Shown here in pieces: positions 1 to 12,460 of a stretch of 64,000 nucleotides of DNA. The translations under genes were made by a program, and so were the position numbers. A model generated the notes under the pieces. That model did no database searches, was not told the origin of the DNA, and saw nothing but the letters and a program-made list of their open reading frames with translations. Position 1 is the first letter of the stretch; every line of letters begins with the position of its first letter. The stretch comes from Elysia crispata (taxonomy: Eukaryota > Mollusca > Gastropoda > Plakobranchidae): contig JAWDGP010006665.1 in assembly GCA_033675545.1 (NCBI GenBank), positions 514,001 to 578,000 of the forward strand, written 5' to 3'.

Positions 1-217
1 GTATGGAGAAATAGAAAACCTAATGTGTTCGAATATAAAAACCAGTTACGGATCCTTCCAGCAGTGAATGTCACTTCCTTGTTTGGTCTGTCGTTCTTTT
101 GCCGGCTGCTGTGTGTCTCGCGTAGATTTCCACTTCATCAGCTGAACATCTATTTTTCTAGATCCAACTAATCTAGTTCACGCAATACTTTTGGTTGATT
201 TCCTATTATCTCGAATC
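1..217 (+). promoter_or_regulatory. Probable 5' UTR / promoter-proximal region of the SH3BGRL-like gene
   Basis: This stretch directly precedes the SH3BGRL-like start codon and has no supported reading frame. It is less AT-rich than the introns and contains CT-rich patches and a TCTAGATC word near 165. No TATA box or transcription start can be fixed from sequence alone, so part or all of it may be 5' UTR. Confidence 0.35.
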
Positions 218-981
218 ATGTCTGGAAAAGTCACCGTGTTCATCAGCGCAATTTCATCGGATATGGAAGTAAGGGGAGCTTCTGATTATTTTACAGACCA
301 AGAATTTAGATTTAGAATCAAAATCTTTCAAGAGAGAATTAAGATCTGCAAATTTTAGTCTATCTTGATTCTCCCTTGAAAGATGTATAATCTAGATCTA
401 GAGTCTAGACATGATTTAATACGGATAACTACCACTGCATTGCCTCAGTGGTCTTATGTACGTAAGTAACCCACATTTCCTTTTGGCTGAAAGACATCCA
501 AATGACTTTACTTAGTGTGCAATCGATCTAGAGTAAAGTTTCGGTGTTTTTCATTGTAAAAGAATGTCTTATAATTAAGAGATGGATCGATCTAGTCTAG
601 ATCTCTCCTCCTTCACCTCTCAAGATCCCAAAATAGATTTTTAAATTTAAGCAAAAGAGCAACACGAGGAATCTATGATAAATCAAAAGATAAAATGATG
701 CTTCAGTCAAAGGAAACTGTTAAAATAAACGAAAGGCAACTAAAGGCTAGAATAATAATCAATGCATGGAAAAACGCTTGTAAGCTTTATGGAAATTGGA
801 AGTTCCTAGGGTTGATTCTCTCCACTCAATCAGTTGCTCTGAGTCTGACTGTATCCACCTTTAGCTACTTCATTTCACTCTCTGCTGTTTATTTTTGATG
901 AAGTAATAATGAAGCATATGATATTATTGCTAAATTGCAAGTTGTATTGTTTGTTTTCTTGCCTTATATTAAACAATTCTT

Positions 982-1070
<89 letters not shown>

Positions 1071-4000
1071 CTTGTGTTGTTTCTTTTTTTAGTCCCATAA
1101 TTATAAAGTGGTGTGCCTGTCTCTTTTTAAACCTTGTTTCACACTATTTACAGACACACACGCGTCCTTTTTGGATCCTTTATAATTACCAAGTTGTCCT
1201 CCAAGTGTGGTGTTTTTGCTTTCCTATTTGGATTTATCTCTCTCTCTCTCTCTTGTACATTTGTTAGTAGTTAATGTCGCTTGTAATATATTCTCTCACC
1301 TCTCATTGTGGTTTATCCAAGACTGGGCTGCCCTGGCATTATGGAAACGATGAATTTTGATAGGATTTGATGAAAAGTAGAATGATGCATGGAAATGGTC
1401 TAAGTGCAAGCTATGAACTTCGGCTGGCCCTGATCTGTACTGCCTCCATAAATACCATTTATTCTCAATACACAGATGATTAAGATACTTTGGCTACAGT
1501 CTGCATCATTGATTGTTATTAAATTATTTGCTGGATGGATAGATTCACATTTATATAAGGCAAAAAATTGTTATATATAGTCACTGCAATGAGACTCGTA
1601 GCTTGATGCTACAATTTATCAGCTTCTATTGTTCTCAGATTGTTTAGAACCAGCTTTGCCATCACACCTTTTCTTTCTATGACAGATGAGATGGGAAGAC
1701 TTTATCTAGCTTGTGTTATAGATTCAGGGATTTACTTTAATTTTTGGAATAGACTCTTAAATTCTGTATTAATTTGAAAAAAAAATGCAATTTAAATCTA
1801 ATTATAATTATGACAGATCTGCACTTTTTAAGTCTTGTTTTGTATTCCTATTCTAAGTCAGCGCATTGAAATTCTCAGTTCCGTTTTTTGTGTGTGTGTG
1901 CATGATCTATAAAATAAGATCCACCAAGTGACTTTAAGTATGTATACTAGACATACCTCTGACTTGAACATCTTACACATGTAATAATTAATTTTATTAT
2001 TTTGATGTAATATACATATATATATAAGATCATTTTGCATCACACTATCATGTATATATATCACATTCAGAAAGGACAGCACATCTAATTGGACTATTCA
2101 TTAAAATTTTTCTTGCTTCAAGTTAAAATTAATTAAATTTTTGCGATTGCAGAGGAAGAAAAATCAAAGAACAATAGAAGATGTTCTCTCTGGCCAAAAG
2201 ATAGAGTTTGAAGCTGTTGATGTATCATCAAGTCGGGATGAATTGGACAGAATGAGACGCATTGTGGGTAAGCCAGATGCTCTAGCTCCTCAAATTGTCA
2301 ATGGAGATACTTATTGTGGGGTGAGTATTCAAAGGAAAATATATCCACCAAGCCCTATAAGTATCGATTTTAAAAAGGAGAATATTAGTATATTGTGCAG
2401 TTTATTGCCACAAGATATTTTAAAAGCTCTGGTATCTTTATAATATGAATGGCTAGGCAGAAAAGAAAATGTTTACATGCACTTATAGCTGCACTAAGAA
2501 TATTGATTTCTTTGAGAAAATGGTGATTACATACATGCATGTACATGTATTAACTAGTTCCCTCTCCTCCTCCTCCTCCTCCTCCTTCTACCTTCTTCCT
2601 TTTTCCTTCTTCTTCTTCTTCTTCTTCTTCTTCTTCTTCTTCTTCTTCTTCTTCTTCTTCTTCTTCTTCTTCTTCTTCTTCTTCTTCTTCTTCTTCTTCT
2701 TCTTCTTCTTCACCTTTCCAGTAACCAATACAAGTGTGTCATGAAAAAAGTGAAGTTCATGGAAAGAAATACATGTACAATGCAATCCAGATATAATTAT
2801 TTTAACTGTAGTCAAAGTAGTTTTACTTTTTTTATACATGTATAAGACAAATGTCATTTTTCAAATATTTGAAACAGTAGTCACTGTCCAAAGGATGCCA
2901 CCTACACAGTTGTGAAGGAAAAAAAATATTAGAAAATTTTGGATGGATGAACTTTTAATCAAAATTTGAATTTTGACAAAAGAGATCCAATTTAAAGTTA
3001 TGATTGTTGCTCGTCGTTATAAAGCAGCAACACATTTTTGTTGAAATGGGGAGCTAGATGATTGTCTTTCAGGTCCTGCAAATGGGTCTGTTATTTCTCA
3101 GAAAATATTATTTCAAGCTTGCTGGGGTGATTAAGGCTGGTAATATAGCTTTTCAATTTGCATTTTTTTTCTTAGTTATGACCATAAGATGCTTTTTGTG
3201 TATTAACAAGCTGCAAACCTTGTAGTATGTGATTGGAGTGGCAGGAGTTTAAGAGTTCCTTGTTCTCTTTTGAAATTAAAATATTTACCGATTTTTTTTC
3301 CAGCAGAAAAAATTGCAGCCACAGTTTTCCTATTTGTCTGCAAAAAATTCCAATTTTTTATATTATTATAGAAATATGAATGAATAATGAAATTTTTACT
3401 TTGAATTATATTTTGCGATTTCATGTATTCACAAAAGGGGGGATTTGAAGCCAAGGAAAAATAACTATGCACAATGGAGACTCTATTGTGCAGGAGGAGC
3501 AATACTACTAGTATTACCAGATGTTGGTTGTCACTATAAACAAATTGCTTAAACATCTACAGCTATAGATCTATTCATTACTACTGTGTTCATTTGAAGC
3601 AGATTCTTTGCACTTGAATCGATATTCCCCCCAACACTGAAAGTCCCTACTGTGATTTGCTTATTTTCATTGGACTATTTGGTAAATAAAAATAAACTAA
3701 TCGGTTCGTCTAAGCTATAATGAGACAATCTAAGTGCTTTAAATGAATTCATAAAAGTAGGTGCAAACTTTTTTGCACATCATCCATTGAGATACATGCT
3801 AAACTGGGGACCATATAAAATGATGCTAAGAAATTACATGTCAGTTAATAAGCCAAAGGCTATTGTTTTCAAATAGGATAAATCAAAGTGTAAACACATG
3901 TATAAATATATGGCCTTGTAGAATAAAATTGCAGGATCGATCGGTGTACATGCTATAGAGGCTACTGTCTTTTCCAGTTCCTCAGTGGACAGTCTTAAGT

Positions 4001-5224
4001 ATGAATAGACTTAATAATTGTTTTTTTTTTTTTTTACATTAACATGCTGTTCATTTTTTTTTCTCCAAATTATTTCATGTAATGTGTTTTTCAATTTTGT
4101 ACTTGTATTACAAGTGCTCTTCTTTGTTACTTCTCTGAGAATGCTATTCACTTTTTAAAGAATCTAATTAAATTAAAAATAAATTACTTGGCAGGTATAA
4201 AAATCTACCTGTACATTGTTTGCCTGTTTTTACAAATTCTGTGGCAAATTTTGCCCTTTTCTTTGGCTACAATTTTGTAAAGTTTTCATTTGTATATTTA
4301 GAGGAATTGTCAAACATATGCAATATGACTTTACAACCTTTGATCCTAAAGCTTTACCATACAAGCTCAATCATACCATGTCAATTGCTCAACAGAAAGA
4401 GAGAGAAACGCACAGAGTTCCTTTTTTAACCCCAAAGCCTTTATTTACATTTGCAGCAAGATTTATCAATTCAGTTCTCAAGTATTGTTATTGCCGAAAT
4501 CACAAATGTCATATACAACTTAAAAATGAAAGGATGGATTTAGTATCTCACATTAACGAGTTATTCAGTCGGTACATAATTCTTAATGCATAAAACCCAC
4601 CTTTGGCTTTGCTGGAAACAAAGGTGTTTTATTGTAAATGATTTAGTCCAACATCAAATACACCTCTAAATTCTTGAATGAAAGATAAATTGAAGATATT
4701 CTCACAACGGATTGGCACTGAAGCTTTTGCTGTCAATTAGTCAGTGGCCTGCTGATACCCTAAAGTATTACTGTATATTTGCTCCCCCTCATAGCCCTCA
4801 TGGCAGCAGAAAAGTATATGGCATACGGTATGATAAAAGTGCTAAAAACACTCTCTAACTTTAAGAGAATTATAAATCTAGGTGGCAGTAGCTCACTGCT
4901 TGTTTTTCCGCACAATTAGTTAGTAAACTTCTAAAGATTTTGCATATTTGTTGGGTTCATCTTTTTTTTCCTTTTTTTTTTCTTTATTATTTACACATCG
5001 TTTAAGTAATTTATATTGTGTTCTCTGTCAAAATCTCGCATCTAGAGAAATGAGGTTGGACAAAGAGAAGGGACTGTAGGTTAGAAGAAATGTGACACCT
5101 TTATTGTGCAATGTTCAAAGTTTTTGCAGCACCTTTCAGTATCCTTCCTTTCTATCCTCAGGATTATGCTGCATTTGATGAGGCAGTGGAAAACAAGGCA
5201 TTGAAAGAATTTCTTAAGATTTAA
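218..5224 (+). CDS. SH3BGRL: SH3BGRL-family thioredoxin-fold protein (3 exons, 93 aa)
   Basis: Exons are 218-268, 2153-2320 and 5162-5224, all joined in phase 0 with donors GTAAGG and GTGAGT and acceptors TTGCAG and CCTCAG. The start ATG opens MSGKVTVFIS, the first beta strand of the family. Exon 2 carries KIEFEAVDVS and APQIVNGDTYCG, which match KIEFEEVDI and PPQIFNGDRYCG of human SH3BGRL. Exon 3 gives DYAAFDEAVENKALKEFL and a TAA stop. The family is a small cytosolic glutaredoxin/thioredoxin-like fold without the catalytic CxxC; it is regarded as an adaptor rather than an enzyme, and no CxxC is seen here. The vertebrate proline-rich PLPPQIF motif is reduced to ALAPQIV, so SH3 binding may be lost. 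At 93 aa it is slightly shorter than the human protein (114 aa) because it lacks the C-terminal tail. Intron 1 has CT repeats and intron 2 a long TTC array. Confidence in the family is high; the choice between SH3BGRL paralogues is not resolved. Confidence 0.9.
981..1065. repeat. (CT)n microsatellite in SH3BGRL-like intron 1
   Basis: About 85 bp of nearly pure CT dinucleotide with a short TTTCTTTCT lead-in. Open frames across it are Ser-Leu artefacts of the repeat. A second short CT tract lies near 1237-1253. Confidence 0.95.
2563..2711. repeat. (CTC)n then (TTC)n triplet array in SH3BGRL-like intron 2
   Basis: A short CTC run (about 2563-2585) and a broken pyrimidine stretch lead into about 105 bp of pure TTC (roughly 2605-2711), about 35 triplets. 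It begins some 285 bp downstream of the exon 2 donor. Poly-Phe and poly-Lys frames over it are artefacts. Confidence 0.95.
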
Positions 5225-8200
5225 AAAGTCAAGATGTTTTCATTTGTCTGGGTGATTTTATTCTTGATAATGTTATTGAATACCTCCTCCTCTGCTTATC
5301 TCTGCTCTCTCTTTCAAAGAGATATGTAAAAGCCAAGACACACATGTATTAAACTAGTATAAAAAAATTTTTCTCAATCTGCATTTATTTTCCTCAACCT
5401 ACAAAATACTTGAGGAATCCACAATTCAATATGTCGCCTTGCTATGCCTTTTTGTCAATGATTAAGTGAACCATTACGTGCTCATTTATAAACAGGTTAT
5501 TAAGTGCTATGATTACAGACTTTATAAACATAGATTTGTAAAGGTCCTGTGTAAGTGATATTTCTGAAATTAAATTTCATCTCTTATAGACCTGAGGGCT
5601 TTTTTTTTTCAATCGGAATTTGCTGGGAGTCCTTATCTTCTGGTCATAAACTGTAAATTTTCAGGCAATGGACAATCTTTCTCATTTTTTTTTTGGAAGA
5701 ATTATTGTATAAATTGCTATAATTGTGAAATACAGTATTTTAGGTAAATGACCCTTTTTTGATCCAAGGCATTTTTTGTGTGTATGCTCTGTTCTCTATT
5801 TAATCATGCATTTCTTTTTTGAATTGAGGAATTAAATGGTCATTTATCAGATGCATGTAGTGGAAATGGTAAATGGTGGTGGAAGTTTATTCTCTTACGT
5901 AAATGATTTATGATGAGATCTGGGGTTTCTTTGAATTTAGGAAAAGCTTTTCTCACTCTTCTGCCTATTGACTAGTTTGCCAACCCATAGCTTTGTCAAT
6001 CCTGAGTTGCTCACACATGGCTTTTGATCAGGAGAAGTTGTTAAAAATCTTAATTGATGAAAGAAGAGGAGTTTAAAAAAGTGCCTCCTTTATAGTCTGC
6101 TGTTAATTTTGCCAGCAAAGTTTTCAAATTTATTTTATTCCGAGTTTATCTTTTCAAAGTTTAATTTTAAATGTCACAAATGATCCTAAACTTCTCGCCT
6201 TGGGTAAAAAAAGCTTAAAAAGAAGTCTTTCGATAAATCAAAGTTGAGTAATTATGTGTTAAAGAGTTGAACCTTTATAGTATATAAAGTGTATTCCAAA
6301 GAAAATAGTGTAATGGACATCTGGACCTTTTCAGCCTTGAGAACATCAATTCTTTTTCTTTAAAAATTGTGTTCATATGCAACATGATCATGGGTAAAAA
6401 GTGCCCTTAGAGTAAATGACCAATTTTGATAAGTGCTTTGTTGTGAAATGGATATTTTTTATGTCTTTTTTTTTAACCTTATGCATTTACTTTTACCTTA
6501 TTAATCTCTTTGCTGCTATGCTGATTATAATGATGCCTTATTTTGTACAGCATATTTATATATGTTTCACAATTTTCAAACTGTATGTGAGTGTGATAGT
6601 TTTTCTGAACGCTGTTGAAATTTTTTTATTATACCATTTTGGTTTTCTAGGATTTTGTCGTTCTCTTTCTGGAGGTTGATAAAAATTGGAAATATAAAAT
6701 TAAGACTAAGACATTGTATTTGGTTATTTGCATTTCTATGGTTTATAAAATTGTACAGTTTTATTTAATCAACTCAAATCTTTTACATTTTATTTTGGTA
6801 AGTTTAAGTATAGTTTATGTGCCTCAGCATTTATGTATACCATCTTGACAAATTGAACCTTCAGTGCTTGCTTTAATGTCTTGTCTAAAATTTAAGAATT
6901 TTTTCAACCAAATTGTTCCGCACAATTTAAGACATATTCTGTGTGATCAACACATAACTAGCCCTTTATTCCTTATTGAGAGTAGTGACATATCATTGCC
7001 TTTAAAGTAATGTTCAATTCAGTATGCATCCAATGCATTGAAATATTTTTGCAAGTCCAAACTTTTATTCAAAACTTATGGTAAGGTAATTATTCTGAAA
7101 TATCAATTTCTGTAATTTCATATTTGCAATCTAAAAAAAACAAAAAAAACACTTAGTTTTAATTAATCATTGAAAAGTTGTTTTGTTTTTTTAAATGAGT
7201 ATGACCTTTGTAGATGGCACTCCAAAGTAATCATTATTATCTAAACTCTTAAAATTTTAAAAATACTTAGTACTTTTTAACCCTTTAGTTAAACACATGT
7301 TTGCTCATCGCAGTGGAAACCTCATATTTTGAACTATTTGGGAATTACTGATATAAAATCTATAAGAAAACCAAACAAAAGGGCATGATTAAATCCTGAC
7401 TGGCAAAACTATAAGATAATTTCTTCCCTTTTTTTTTTCGGTTAGTACGTACATTCATACAGAAACTCATTGGTTTCACTGTGAGTCCTCTTCCAGCCTG
7501 CCCTGCAAATACATCCATGCAATTAATTTACTGGCAATTTCCAGCTGAAGTGTTTCATAATCTTGTAATTTACTTTTGGCCTTGGAAAGGTAACTGAAGA
7601 AAACAAAAAACAAAAAGTGAAGATAATTTTGTCTGATGTGAGTGTCAAATTAAGTGAGCTGATGAGGAGTGACACAGTGTTCTCCTCACGCAAGGGTTGA
7701 TAACAACAGAACAGTGTGAATGTCTTCTATATTGTGAGGTATTTGTGTTCCTGTCTACACCAATAGGCCTATGTAGTGTTGTCACAATATAAAGTTTCAT
7801 TCCACTATGTAGAATACTGGACCAATCCGAAAAAAAGATCTCAAATCTAGATCCAAAAACATCTCTCTTCATTCTTCTACCAAGCAAATCATAAGGTTCT
7901 ATGTAATGTTGCAATGTGCACTGTGAAGTGCCTGAGTACCTACATAATAATGATGCCATTAGAAAGGGTTTTGGGAGGACGGGAGGTTACGATGTGTACA
8001 CCTTTGTACTTGCTAGATCTGGCCTACTGAACCTATATTAATTTCTCCCCCATGTCCCCTATCGTTATCACTGGCAATCCTTTTATAACAGGGACACATC
8101 AGCTGTGCTCAGGCATTCATTAAATTTGCTTGAAAGAGTAAATGAAAAAAAAAAGAAAATGAAAAATTTGATACCATTAGCAATACTGGCTTCAAATGGA

Positions 8201-9324
8201 AGAGAATCCAATCTGAGTAAAGTGGAATCCAAGGATGGCAAAGGTAGAAAAGAAAAACTCAAATCACTGTTCTCTGAAGATGTTTTGTTTTTGAGAAATG
8301 TTTTCAAAGTTTCCACTTTATGTTGCTTTTAGTTTCCTAGTCTGTTTTGGTTTGTTATTTGCAATATAAAGTTTGACTTTTGTTACAATGGCACATGTTG
8401 AGATTATTTCCAGATTTGCACTATTCAGTGTAAATGAAGAATATGAAACAACTTAGTTGATCTATTTAATTTTCAATGCAATGGAGTCAGGAATCATTAA
8501 ATTTTTTAACCATTATCAATATTGAGTAGCAAGTACTCAAATGCATTTTACTATCCAAGGGAAATACATTGTAGGAGTCATGCTTTCAAATTGTCAAGAA
8601 CTTTCTTAAATTCTTCCAGATTATCAATAATTTTAACCATGAGTTTTTTTGTTTTTTTTTAATCCTCTAGAGATCACAATGTAAGTTTAAAATGAATTTT
8701 CCTAACTGTTTCACTAAATGGAACTTGCCAACTTACGCAAAAAAAAAAAAAAGAAAGAAAAAAAATAGCCGTCAATGTGTCTATTTTTTCATTAATTAGG
8801 ATATCTGTCTACTGACTATTTTTCTGTTATTTGTGTATTGATTTCATAATATCATGTACATTGTTTTCTTTTCAAATGTGTTTAAACTAAGTGTTTATGT
8901 CTGTGAAACATTATGCATTTAATTCCTGGCATTTATTTAGAAATTTTTAAATACTGTATGTTGTAACATGTAGCGGAATAAAACAATGTGATAGTCCATG
9001 CCCCTAAATGCTGTCTCAGCATAATTAGCATACACAGCAGAAGTTGCATATCATTTGTGCTTACTTTTGCAAATTAAGGAATAAGACGTTATCTTTTTAT
9101 CACTTTGATAGAAGCTTTAAATGCACAATTTCCACAAAATCTTGTTAAATTTTAAAGTAAAAATTTCATCTCGAGTTCCAGAGGAGTCTGATTTTATTTT
9201 AACTTTACTTGTAGAAGAAGGTCTTTATCATGCAAAAATTTACAGGGAATTTATTCTGCACATTTAAGTTCTGCAAGGATTTGTTCCTCATTGAGAAAAC
9301 ATACATGTAGTTACATTCCTTAAT
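5225..9324 (+). other. Probable long AT-rich 3' UTR and intergenic DNA after the SH3BGRL-like gene
   Basis: No supported coding sequence is seen. The stretch is AT-rich with many short T and A runs. The first clear canonical AATAAA on the + strand after the stop that I noticed is at 8977-8982, which would give a 3' UTR of about 3.75 kb if used; variant signals such as ATTAAA occur earlier. Small open frames at 6416, 7645 and 8105 show no recognisable domain. Confidence 0.4.
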
Positions 9325-9744
9325 CTGCTATCATTCCTTTCTTTCAAAGCAATATAACAGAGTCACTTTATTTCTGCTGCTATCATTCCTTTCTTTCAAA
9401 GCAATATAACAGAGTCACTTTAGTTCTGCTGCTATCATTCCTTTCTTTCAAAGCAATATAACAGAGTCACTTTAGTTCTGCTGCTATCATTCCTTTCTTT
9501 CAAAGCAATATAACAGAGTCACTTTAGTTCTGCTGCTATCATTCCTTTCTTTCAAAGCAATATAACAGAGTCACTTTAGTTCTGCTGCTATCATTCCTTT
9601 CTTTCAAAGCAATATAACAGAGTCACTTTAGTTCTGCTGCTATCATTCCTTTCTTTCAAAGCAATATAACAGAGTCACTTTAGTTCTGCTGCTATCATTC
9701 CTTTCTTTCAAAGCAATATAACAGAGTCACTTTATTTCTGCTGC
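9325..9744. repeat. 52-bp minisatellite, 8 units
   Basis: The anchor word TATCATTCC recurs at 9329, 9381, 9433, 9485, 9537, 9589, 9641 and 9693, an exact 52-bp period. Units are nearly identical. The visible difference is CTTTATTTCTGC in the first and last units versus CTTTAGTTCTGC in the inner ones. It lies between the SH3BGRL-like gene and CNTD1. Confidence 0.95.
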
Positions 9745-12180
9745 TCTGTCTGATGGAACCAGTGTCATTGCTCAATCTTTCACTTTAAGTTTTAGGGGCA
9801 GATCATTCCATTTTTCTGCAAGAATTATAGACTACAATGAAACGTAACCTTCCCTACCCAGTAGATTTGTTTATCATTCCCTGAAAATGCCAAACTCTTG
9901 CTTGTTTGTTTGATTTGCATACTGTATGTTTTTTGTTGAAAAAATAATAACTGGAACAAAATTACGAAAGTTTGGTTTTTTTTTTTAATGTTATTCAGTT
10001 CTTTATTTAAGTTTTGTTTTGAGAATAGAGTTTTATTCTAAATGTTTCATGCCTCACTAATTTTCTATAAATTATAAAACTTGCAAATGTATTTTTGTGT
10101 ATGAATCCTAATCAAGGATTTTTTTTTCTTAAAAATTTGGAAAGTATCCAATTTTAAAAACATGAGATTCAAGAGGCGAGATATTGATTTGGAGGAATAT
10201 GTTTTCTTTTACATAATTGATTTGTTACATATTTATTCAAATGAAAGTAATAACACAACACTATTTGGGTTTTCTTTTTTCAAAAGTGCTTTTACTACTC
10301 ACAACATCTTATTTAACCTCTCTAAGTCTTCACGTATGTGTGAAATAATTGAAGTAACACACTCAAAATTAAATTTGCTTCATTTTGTTTCAGAAAAATG
10401 CTGTTTTCTTTTTCTCCAAATTTTTTAAAATCTTTAAACAGAAACCATTATAGACTATTAAGATACAATGTTTTTGCTGTTGATATCCTTTACAAGGCCA
10501 AGGAACGGAAGCAAATCAGCCAAGTCAATTTTTTTTTAAATAAAAGACAAACATCTTAACATTGTTATTACTGTTTTTGGTAATTTAATGTGGATATCAG
10601 AGTATTCTTTAGGTGGAGTAACAATAAAGCTTAAGATGTCGTTAGTGATAATGATAATTCTTTACTTCTGATTGTGTGACGCCATGTTGTTCTGTACCAA
10701 TTTTTTTTTTAAACATACTCCATTATATTCCACCTTACATGCATATTAATTCCTGTTTTTTTTTTTTTTTTTTTTTTTAATTTGTCTCTGCAATGTTTTT
10801 ATCATTGTATACTTTGTTTTTATTTGTTAGTTGTCTTTTTTTCCCTTGTGCAATGTTGTACTTACTCGAAGTTCATCTGCTGACTCTCCTTCTTGCACTA
10901 ATTCTCTTTATCAGCTTTCTTGATGCAGGCAATATTTTAATAAAAAGGCTTAATAATAAACGCTGCATCTCGTTCTGGTGTTGAAATATCCTTCTATGCT
11001 GTTCAAAATGCATGTTCAGTTCATGATAAAATTATAGTGACATGTAAACGTTTTTAACCAATCCAGATCTATTTGTTCAACGTGAACTTCTTAAACTCTT
11101 TTTTTAAACATTCATGTAGAGTTAATCTAATATATAAAGTTGTGTGGGATTGAAAGTGTTATTCGTGAAAATGAACTTTTTTTTTTTTTTAATTTTGAGG
11201 TTCATAAAGAGTTTAATAGCTATTTTGTTGTAAAATTTAAATACTGTAAAGTGATACAAAGACCAGAGGCCAAGATCCTAACATTAACCATTGAAAATCG
11301 GCAAAATATGATTATCCCGGGTGTATGATCTACAGCAAAGCTCTGCTGATGTCTATACAGTTAAAATTCGTTTACAGGAATGAAAATTGACATGTATTGT
11401 GAGTTGACTCTAACTATGGTATCAGCAGTAAAAGACTCAAAATTTTACGAAGTGCAGTACCGGTAGCTTGAAGAGATACAAGATACAGTTTCTATATCAG
11501 ACGAATGAGTTAGAACTTTTACTTAAAAGAGAACCTGCCGTACCAGTATTTGAAAACGGAGAAAAGTTGTCACTTTAGAAGCGATTTTGTCACCAAGCAC
11601 TTCACTGATGCAAGATAGATATCTTAACTCTAAATGACTGACAGACTAATTCTGACTTATTTGTCTCGTGCTGTGATGCTGGACACTCGATCAGTCTCTG
11701 TAATCTGCTCGTCACACGACTCCCAACATTCACTACTGTGCTAGTGATTTTACGTGTTTCAAACCCTGTTTTTAATTTTAGCTCGTGGAAAGTGTTGGAT
11801 AATTCTTTGTTAGTATAAAATTAAAATTAAATTTTCGGCAGTGATGTGATCGGCCACACTTTGATGTCTTTTTCTTTTTTTCGAAAGTTGATAAAAAAAA
11901 AAAAAAAACCAGCTTCATCAGTGGGTATGCAAGTACTTAAGTCAAAAAAAAAAAAAAAGACATTAACGGCTCTCTTTGTTGCATGTGGACAACGGTTTCT
12001 ATTTTTATTTCTTGTACCGGTATAACGAGTTGTTCGATTCGTGGTTACGCGGTATAGGCTAGATTCTGGATGATCGGTACCGCTTGCCAGTTGAAATGGC
12101 TTGGCAAAGCGATGGGTGCCCCATATAATGTTTGTAATATAAGGAGCGGGTTCGATCTTCTTCTATACCATAAATTATGC
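9745..12180. other. AT-rich intergenic stretch, no gene seen
   Basis: Contains many mononucleotide runs (for example a long T run near 10757-10778 and A runs near 11891 and 11945) and short open frames without recognisable domains. From about 11.3 kb the sequence becomes more mixed in composition, leading into transposon-derived sequence. Confidence 0.5.
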
Positions 12181-12189
12181 CATTGTGTT

Positions 12190-12460
12190 TTTCTGTCTTT
12201 CGTTTATTAGTAATGTTAGATCTAGGTTAGAGGTTGCTTGCTTTGTCGACCTTGAACAGATTTGAGTGTAGCTCCCACATAATATGATTAGGTTTAGTTC
12301 ACCCTCATTGACGTCTTCCAAAATCTCTCGGATAGTTTGTCAGTCAACTGTGCCAAATGCTGCTGTCATATCAATTCCAGTGATCCTTATCGTATGCTCA
12401 CATTTTCAATATTCGTTTTTGCTGCTTTCAACAAGAGCCATTTAATTTGTTGTACTAAGC
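12190..12460 (-). mobile_element. Degraded LINE reverse-transcriptase fragment
   Basis: On the minus strand one frame reads IDMTAAFGTVD, then a stop codon at 12340-12342, then QTIREILEDVNEGELNLI. This resembles the motif A region of non-LTR retrotransposon reverse transcriptases (D-hydrophobic-S/T-x-AFDTVD followed by a helix rich in L, E and D). The second part of the motif has Gly where Asp is expected (AFG instead of AFD). The internal stop and the lack of further clear RT motifs mark it as a dead relic. The exact clade is not resolved and the edges are approximate. Confidence 0.45.

Noticed and set aside
909..1267. Ser-Leu repeat frames near 1 kb (and similar at 43.9 and 57.5 kb)
   Set aside because: They are products of CT/GA dinucleotide repeats without any flanking domain.
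4216..4593. 125-aa + frame in SH3BGRL-like intron 2
   Set aside because: AT-rich, Cys/Phe-rich chance composition, no domain, and it lies between exons whose phases already join.
8083..8332. Overlapping frames on both strands near 8.1-8.3 kb
   Set aside because: No recognisable domain; the Lys-rich and Phe-rich runs follow A/T runs.
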